Source: an uncultured Hyphomicrobiales bacterium (lineage in GTDB: Bacteria; Pseudomonadota; Alphaproteobacteria; Rhizobiales; Aestuariivirgaceae). From it: a stretch of DNA of 10,223 bases. Location: contig CAIYXE010000697.1 of NCBI GenBank assembly GCA_903930095.1, forward strand, positions 1 to 10,223, in the 5' to 3' direction. The position numbers and the translations under genes are program-made. Positions 6,521 to 10,223 of this stretch are shown here, piece after piece. Within the stretch, counting starts at the first letter, position 1. The number at the start of each line of letters is the position of its first letter. The notes beneath the pieces are model-generated. The model made no database searches. It saw only the letters and a program-made list of their open reading frames with translations, and had not been told where the DNA came from.

Positions 6521-6733
6521 TCAGTCGATCTGCAGATCAACAGCCTGGGGCCCGCGGCCCTTCTTGTCAGGCTGGATCTCGAAACTGATCTTCATGTTCT
6601 CTGAGAGTTCCGGAATGCCTGAGCGCTGGACGGCGGTGATGTGCACGAACACATCCTTGCCGCCACCGTCCGGCGAAATGAACCCGTAACCCTTGGCCTG
6701 GTTGAAAAACTTCACTGTGCCGTTCTGGCGCAT
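6521..6733 (-). CDS. Cold-shock domain protein (CspA family)
   Basis: This 70-residue protein is a single cold-shock domain, a five-strand OB-fold that binds single-stranded RNA and DNA and acts as an RNA chaperone. RNP1 is KGYGFI (14-19) and RNP2 is DVFVHI (27-32), both complete. It ends KKGRGPQAVDLQID, as is usual for alphaproteobacterial members. ATG 6733 (MRQNGTVKFFN) is preferred because family similarity starts there and AGGGA lies 10-11 bases upstream. An in-frame ATG at 6751 would add six residues but would place that AGGGA inside the coding part. The gene has its own promoter, a structured leader of about 170 nt and a terminator, so it is probably a single-gene transcript. Whether it is cold-induced or constitutive cannot be read from the protein. 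Confidence 0.95.
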   Translation of the reverse strand: MRQNGTVKFFNQAKGYGFISPDGGGKDVFVHITAVQRSGIPELSENMKISFEIQPDKKGRGPQAVDLQID

Positions 6734-6904
6734 GAGAAGGGCGTCCCTCATTCCATTACACGTTGCGTACGGGGCCCGCCGCTGGTGGAAGGCGGCGGGG
6801 AACTGGGCCCAGCGGCGCTCTCATGGACCTCAATTCCAACCTTACGGAAGGCACTCTTGACCACATGAACAGCTCTGCCGGTGACCGGACGTTGCCGTCC
6901 GGAC
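6734..6904 (-). promoter_or_regulatory. Structured 5' leader of the cold-shock mRNA (possible RNA thermoswitch)
   Basis: The start expected from the promoter at 6911-6939 gives a leader of about 171 nt. Three perfect stems are visible. One is near the 5' end: CCGGAC with GTCCGG (6885-6890/6897-6902), seven pairs with the inner G-C. The second joins 6775-6782 (CCCGCCGC) with 6792-6799, eight pairs. The third joins 6777-6785 (CGCCGCTGG) with 6809-6817, nine pairs. The second and third share bases 6777-6782 and exclude each other. The E. coli cspA leader is about 160 nt and switches fold with temperature; a similar role here is an inference. Confidence 0.5.
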
Positions 6905-6910
6905 AAGATT

Positions 6911-6939
6911 ATTATGCTTTACCCATGCGTGTAGGGCAA
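6911..6939 (-). promoter_or_regulatory. Sigma70-like promoter of the cold-shock gene
   Basis: On the minus strand, TTGCCC (6939-6934) and CATAAT (6916-6911) are exactly 17 bp apart. They match consensus at four and five of six bases. Transcription would begin near 6904. The AT-rich patch around the -10 stands out against the GC-rich surroundings. It is the best promoter match noticed in the window. Confidence 0.6.
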
Positions 6940-6964
6940 GAGGGGTCTTCTCCATTTTCAAGGC

Positions 6965-6992
6965 TTGATTCCGGTTCCGGTTGCGCCATACT
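6965..6992 (+). promoter_or_regulatory. Possible promoter of the DUF922 gene giving a leaderless transcript
   Basis: TTGATT (6965-6970) and CATACT (6987-6992) are 16 bp apart, each matching four of six consensus bases. The expected start, about seven bases after the -10, falls at 6999, the A of the chosen ATG. The spacer holds a direct repeat, CCGGTT twice (6971-6982). The match is moderate and could be chance. Confidence 0.35.
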
Positions 6993-6998
6993 TTGAAG

Positions 6999-7634
6999 AT
7001 GGGGTGGCATCAGCGCACAGCAGCGGGGTTGACGGTATCTGCCGTTACGGCAGCTATGCTCTGCTGTTTGGCCGGAATGGCTGTGGCAAAGCCGTTACAG
7101 AGCACAAGATACAACTACTACACCATTCGCGGGCACACGGCTGCGGAGGTTTACAACTCGATGATGAAGAGGGGGCCACGGGTCAACGGGGCCAAGGCCT
7201 ATGCCTCAACCTCGGCCACGACCACCCAGAACGGCAAGCTGTTGCAGGGTTCCTCCTGCCGGATCGATGACTACCGGCTGAAACTGGACTTCGTCATCAA
7301 GCTGCCGAAAATCAAGAACGAGAGGGTCCTCCCCGCCGCCGACCGAAAGCGCTGGCAGCAATTCTCGAGCTTCCTCAAGGCGCATGAGGAGACCCACCGG
7401 GAAATCTGGCTCGGCTGTGCCGCAGACCTCGAGCGGCAGGTGAAGGCCATCAAGGCCAAATCCTGCAGCGAGGCGGACCGCAAGGCCAACCAGTTGTGGG
7501 ACAGGATCCGCGCGGCCTGCAACAAGAAGCACATCGCCTTTGACGCGGCAGAGCAGAAGCGGCTGATGTCGCACCCTTTCGTCAAGCTGGTCTATAACCG
7601 GACGGCATCCACCCATGGCGCGCGTGCGCAGTAA
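6999..7634 (+). CDS. Secreted DUF922-family protein, predicted zinc-dependent protease (HExxH)
   Basis: From ATG 6999 the protein has 211 residues. Residues 1-30 look like a Sec signal peptide (GWHQR, then a hydrophobic core to MAVA) with cleavage near A30. The domain after it (YNYYTIRGHTAAEVYNSM at about 39-56, GPRVNGAKAYASTS at about 59-72) is the pattern of DUF922, described in family databases as a predicted secreted zinc-dependent protease. The key feature is A-H129-E-E-T-H133, an HExxH zinc motif in a long helix (KAHEETHREIWLGCAADLE). Four cysteines remain in the mature part (C87, C140, C156, C174) and could form two disulfides in the periplasm. Its substrate and physiological role are unknown. 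A TTG at 6981 would extend it by six residues; ATG 6999 has GAAG directly against it, too close for a normal ribosome site. It is divergent from the cold-shock gene and convergent with mtnP, 36 bp away. Confidence 0.82.
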   Translation: MGWHQRTAAGLTVSAVTAAMLCCLAGMAVAKPLQSTRYNYYTIRGHTAAEVYNSMMKRGPRVNGAKAYASTSATTTQNGKLLQGSSCRIDDYRLKLDFVIKLPKIKNERVLPAADRKRWQQFSSFLKAHEETHREIWLGCAADLERQVKAIKAKSCSEADRKANQLWDRIRAACNKKHIAFDAAEQKRLMSHPFVKLVYNRTASTHGARAQ

Positions 7635-7670
7635 CAGCCCGCGCTGCTACCACCAACGGAGCCTGCAGCA

Positions 7671-8537
7671 TTACAGCACCCTGCCCGCCACTGCTTCGAG
7701 CTTCTTCAGCAGCGCCGGATCGCGCCGTTCGGGCGCTGTCATGATGGCGAAGTCCAACGCCCGGTCTGAGCCCGCAGGGCATGGCGGATGTTGGCGCGGA
7801 AACGCCCGCGCGATGTGCGCAACCAGCCGCGCGGCGTTGCCGGAATTGGCCTTCATCACCGCCATCACCTTGGAGACGTCGACCGAGCCGTGATCCTCGT
7901 GCCATGAGTCATAATCGGTGACCATGGCGATGGTGCAGTAACTGATCTCCGCCTCACGCGCCAGCTTGGCTTCGGGCATGTTGGTCATGCCGATCACGGA
8001 CGCGCCCCAGGAGCGGTAGAGACGCGACTCGGCGAGAGTCGAGAACTGCGGGCCCTCCATCACCACATAAGTGCCGCCGCGCGCATGGGCGATGCCTTCG
8101 GCCGCCAGCGCTTTCTCCGCCACATCCTGCAGCACGGGGGAGACAGGGTGCGAGAACGGCACATGCCCCACGCAGCCAGCGCCGAAGAAGCTCTTCTCCC
8201 GTGCGAAGGTACGGTCGATGAACTGGTCAACGAGGACGAAGGTGCCGGGCGGAAGCTCCTCCTTCAGCGAGCCGACGGCCGAGAGCGAATAAAGATCTGT
8301 CACCCCCGCCCGCTTCATCACGTCGATGTTGGCGCGGTAGTTGATGGTGGTCGGCGACTGCACGTGGCCCCGGCCGTGGCGCGGCAGGAACACGACGGGC
8401 ATTCCATCGATCTCGCCGCGGCGCAACTCGTCGGAAGGCTCACCCCATGGCGAGGAGGCCCGCTCCCAGCGCGCATTGTCCATCGGAATGTCGTAGATGC
8501 CCGATCCGCCGATGATGCCAAGAACCGTTGCCGTCAT
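7671..8537 (-). CDS. mtnP: S-methyl-5'-thioadenosine phosphorylase
   Basis: This 288-residue cytoplasmic enzyme splits 5'-methylthioadenosine with phosphate into adenine and 5-methylthioribose-1-phosphate, the entry to methionine salvage after polyamine or homoserine-lactone synthesis. It carries the trimeric purine-nucleoside-phosphorylase-type motifs: phosphate loop IIGGSGIYD (8-16), RHGRGH (53-58), VVMEGPQFST (158-167) and VIGMTNMPEAKLA (181-193). It also has TDYDSW (207-212), whose aspartates favour a 6-amino purine and thus methylthioadenosine over inosine or guanosine. The ATG at 8537 has a strong Shine-Dalgarno, AAGGAG, about seven bases upstream. The gene follows petC on the same strand but is separated by a strong terminator, so it likely has its own promoter in 8538-8590, which I could not place. 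Other methionine-salvage genes are not in the window. The last 40 or so residues (ALDFAIMTAPERRDPALL) show no motif I recognise. Confidence 0.95.
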   Translation of the reverse strand: MTATVLGIIGGSGIYDIPMDNARWERASSPWGEPSDELRRGEIDGMPVVFLPRHGRGHVQSPTTINYRANIDVMKRAGVTDLYSLSAVGSLKEELPPGTFVLVDQFIDRTFAREKSFFGAGCVGHVPFSHPVSPVLQDVAEKALAAEGIAHARGGTYVVMEGPQFSTLAESRLYRSWGASVIGMTNMPEAKLAREAEISYCTIAMVTDYDSWHEDHGSVDVSKVMAVMKANSGNAARLVAHIARAFPRQHPPCPAGSDRALDFAIMTAPERRDPALLKKLEAVAGRVL

Positions 8538-8585
8538 GCCAGACTCCTTCGTTCAGCGGAAACATGCCCGAGGCGCTTACAAACG

Positions 8586-8614
8586 AAAAGGCCCGGAGCA
8601 AGCTCCGGGCCTTT
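8586..8614 (-). terminator. Strong intrinsic terminator of the petABC operon
   Basis: AAAGGCCCGGAG (8587-8598) and CTCCGGGCCTTT (8603-8614) form a perfect 12-bp stem around the loop CAAG. On the minus strand the stem is followed by TTTTCGTTTG, a fair T-rich tail. It starts 21 bases after the cytochrome c1 stop and separates that operon from mtnP. On the plus strand the T-run is only three long, but no plus-strand gene needs it. Confidence 0.88.
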
Positions 8615-8635
8615 CGGTCAAACATGTCCATGGCG

Positions 8636-9466
8636 TCAGTGGGCGTTGGCCCAAATCCGCTTCTTCACGAGATACAGCAGCAACGCCAGGATGCCGAGAT
8701 AGATCATCACCATGAAGCCGGTGCGCTTGCGCTCTTCCATCTTGGGCTCCGCAACCCAGGCAAGGAAGGCCGAGACGTCACGCGCCATCTGGTCCACCGT
8801 CGCGGGGGTGCCGTCGTCATAGGTCACTTGGTCATCAGTAATGGGCTGCGCCATTCCGATCCAGTGGCCATTGGCGAAATAGGGATTGTAGCTCTTGCCC
8901 TCCGGCTGCTCAGACTTGAGCTCCTCCGGAATCTCCTCGTCCGGCACGTAGCCCGTCAGCACGGAATAGACGTATTCGGGGCCGCCGATGCCGTTCACCA
9001 GCTGGTTGAAGGTGCCGAACCAGCCGGGGCGCGCCTTGGTGATGAGCGACATGTCGGTCGGATAGGCGCCGCCATTGGCCGCGCGCGCCGCCTGCTCATT
9101 CGGGAAGGGCGATGGGAAACGGTCGGAGGGCAGTGCGGGACGTTCGAACATCTCGCCGTCGCTGTTCGGGCCATCCTGTACGTTGTAGCCAGCGGCCAGG
9201 ACCTTTACCTGCTCCTCCGAGAACTCCGGCCCGCCGGGCTGCGACAGGTTGCGGAAGGATACCAACTGCATGGAGTGGCATGCGGAGCAGACTTCCTTGT
9301 AGACCTTGTAGCCACGCTGCAGTTGCGCACGGTCGAAGGTCCCGAAGGGCCCCTCGAAGGAGAAGCTCACGTCCCTGGCCGGTTTCTGGCCGCCAGCGGC
9401 TTCTGCTGCCCCGAAGGAGAGCACGAGGCCCGCCGCGGCGATCACGAGTGTCTTGAGCAATGTCAT
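8636..9466 (-). CDS. petC: Cytochrome c1 of the bc1 complex (PetC), not fused to cytochrome b
   Basis: Cytochrome c1 takes electrons from the Rieske protein and passes them to soluble cytochrome c on the periplasmic side of the inner membrane. The 276-residue precursor begins with a signal peptide (MTLLKTLVIAAAGLVLSFGAAEA, residues 1-23). The heme site is C60-S-A-C63-H64 in KEVCSACHSM, and the sixth ligand is M205 in HWIGMAQPI. YNVQDGPNSDGEMFERPALPSD (about 94-115) is characteristic of the family, as is GGAYPTDMSL (132-141). A single C-terminal helix (about 251-267) anchors it, with KKR on the cytoplasmic side. ATG 9466 has GGGAG eight bases upstream and follows the petB stop by 16 bp; the frame is open further upstream but runs back into petB. 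The gene is last in the operon, ended by the terminator at 8586-8614. Confidence 0.97.
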   Translation of the reverse strand: MTLLKTLVIAAAGLVLSFGAAEAAGGQKPARDVSFSFEGPFGTFDRAQLQRGYKVYKEVCSACHSMQLVSFRNLSQPGGPEFSEEQVKVLAAGYNVQDGPNSDGEMFERPALPSDRFPSPFPNEQAARAANGGAYPTDMSLITKARPGWFGTFNQLVNGIGGPEYVYSVLTGYVPDEEIPEELKSEQPEGKSYNPYFANGHWIGMAQPITDDQVTYDDGTPATVDQMARDVSAFLAWVAEPKMEERKRTGFMVMIYLGILALLLYLVKKRIWANAH

Positions 9467-9482
9467 GTTTTTATCTCCCGGA

Positions 9483-10223
9483 TCACTCGGCAGGCACGGC
9501 AGCCGTTGCAGGTCTTCTCTTCGCAAGCACATCGTCCGAAATCGACGATGGCAACGGCTTCGGACTTTCAAGCAGGCCAAGCAGCGGCAAGATCACCAGG
9601 AAGTGCGCGAAGTAGTAAACCGTGAGGATCTGCGAGAACACCACGTAAAGCCCCTCAGCCGGACGCGAACCGAGATAGCCGAGCGCAACGCAGACCTCCG
9701 CGAAGATCCAGAAGAAGCCCTTGAACAGCGGGCGGTAGTTGCCCGAGCGTACCTTCGAGGTATCAAGCCACGGCAGCGCGAACAGGATCAGGATCGAGGC
9801 GAACATGGCTATGACGCCGCCCAGCTTGTCCGGCACCGCGCGCAGGATGGCGTAGAACGGCAGGTAATACCATTCCGGCACGATGTGCGCGGGCGTCACC
9901 AGCGGGTTGGCTTCCTCATAGTTGATGGCGTGGCCCAGGTAGTTGGGCGCGAAGAAGATCCAGAAGGCGAAGAACATAAAGAACACGACGATCGCGAAGG
10001 CATCCTTCATCGTGTAGTAGGGGTGGAAGGGCAGCGTGTCCTGGCTACTCTTCACGGAAACGCCCGTCGGATTGTTGTTGCCCGGCACGTGCAGGGCCCA
10101 GATGTGCAGGCCGACCAAGGCCGCGAGCACGAAGGGCAGCAGGTAGTGCAGCGAGAAGAAGCGGTTCAGCGTCGGGTTATCGACGGAATAGCCGCCCCAC
10201 AGCAGGGTGGTTATCGACTCGCC
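9483..10223 (-). CDS. petB: Cytochrome b of the bc1 complex (PetB), C-terminal part, cut by the window edge
   Basis: The frame is open to the right edge of the window, giving the last 246 residues; an internal GTG at 10130 is not a start. Cytochrome b holds both b hemes and both quinone sites of the bc1 complex. Visible parts are helix D with two heme ligands 14 residues apart (H26 and H40 of the visible part, in SLHYLL and GLHIWALH) and the NNNPTG loop after it. PEWY follows at 116-119, part of the ubiquinol oxidation site, and then about four hydrophobic helices. The first pair of heme-ligand histidines (helix B) is missing because it lies outside. The tail after [12 protein letters not shown] is polar and ends VPAE. 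petC follows after 16 bp, so the two are cotranscribed but not fused, unlike the fbcH arrangement of Bradyrhizobium. Confidence 0.97.
   Translation of the reverse strand, partial: GESITTLLWGGYSVDNPTLNRFFSLHYLLPFVLAALVGLHIWALHVPGNNNPTGVSVKSSQDTLPFHPYYTMKDAFAIVVFFMFFAFWIFFAPNYLGHAINYEEANPLVTPAHIVPEWYYLPFYAILRAVPDKLGGVIAMFASILILFALPWLDTSKVRSGNYRPLFKGFFWIFAEVCVALGYLGSRPAEGLYVVFSQILTVYYFAHFLVILPLLGLLESPKPLPSSISDDVLAKRRPATAAVPAE

Noticed and set aside
5700..6733. The amidotransferase and cold-shock gene as a two-gene operon
   Set aside because: A hairpin with a six-T run lies between them and the gap is 95 bp; partial read-through is possible, but a functional unit is not supported.
6756..6866. 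A 36-codon reading frame inside the cold-shock leader on the minus strand (begins MWSRVPSV, ends at TAA)
   Set aside because: No ribosome site before its ATG, a composition typical of chance translation of GC-rich DNA, and it spans the structured stems. An upstream-peptide role is possible but nothing supports it.
6763..6996. A 77-codon plus-strand frame in the gap between the cold-shock and DUF922 genes
   Set aside because: It has no recognisable domain, runs across the cold-shock promoter and leader, and has no ribosome site.
8636..9580. Reading cytochrome c1 from an upstream start at 9580, 38 codons earlier
   Set aside because: The extension would overlap the end of petB and precede the signal peptide; ATG 9466 has a good Shine-Dalgarno and starts directly with the signal sequence.
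8528..9625. A 365-codon plus-strand frame, the second longest after the first MFS gene
   Set aside because: It lies opposite petC and parts of petB and mtnP, crosses the terminator, and shows no domain. High GC makes such long antisense frames common.

Overview
The window is GC-rich (roughly 60-65% by eye) and gene-dense, and it looks like a chromosomal segment of an aerobically respiring alphaproteobacterium, possibly of the Hyphomicrobiales. This rests on the separate petB and petC genes of a bacterial cytochrome bc1 complex, mtnP immediately downstream of petC, a 70-residue CspA-type protein beginning MRQNGTVKFFN, and the general codon style. The genus cannot be told from the sequence. Both ends are cut: the sulfite-dehydrogenase-like gene at the left lacks its 5' part and cytochrome b at the right lacks its N-terminal half.

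Layout, left to right. (1) 1-619, plus strand: the end of a SorA-like molybdopterin sulfite dehydrogenase, overlapping by one base a small periplasmic c-type cytochrome (SorB-like). Together they would oxidise sulfite in the periplasm and pass electrons to cytochrome c. (2) 648-1289, minus: GloC-type glyoxalase II (metallo-beta-lactamase fold). (3) 1396-5574, plus: a tight four-gene run of two paralogous MFS transporters, a ten-helix EamA/DMT permease and PrmB, the glutamine methyltransferase of ribosomal protein L3. Gaps are 9 bp or overlaps. (4) 5700-6733, minus: a stand-alone class I glutamine amidotransferase and, upstream of it, a cold-shock protein gene with its own terminator, a good sigma70-like promoter and a leader of about 170 nt that can fold in two mutually exclusive ways. 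(5) 6999-7634, plus: a secreted HExxH protein of the DUF922 family, divergent from the cold-shock gene. (6) 7671-10223, minus: mtnP (5'-methylthioadenosine phosphorylase), then a strong intrinsic terminator, then petC (cytochrome c1) and petB (cytochrome b, partial), i.e. the distal part of a petABC operon.

Most of the window is housekeeping. The respiratory genes at the two ends may be linked functionally, since bc1 and the sulfite dehydrogenase both deliver electrons to soluble cytochrome c. No mobile element, CRISPR array, tRNA or rRNA was seen, and no clearly new multi-gene system. The longest stretch without a gene is 6734-6998 (265 bp), and it is the most informative non-coding part: it holds the cold-shock promoter and structured leader on one strand and a possible leaderless promoter for the DUF922 gene on the other. 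The transporter cluster 1396-4694 is the least explained coding region, because its substrate cannot be read from the sequence.
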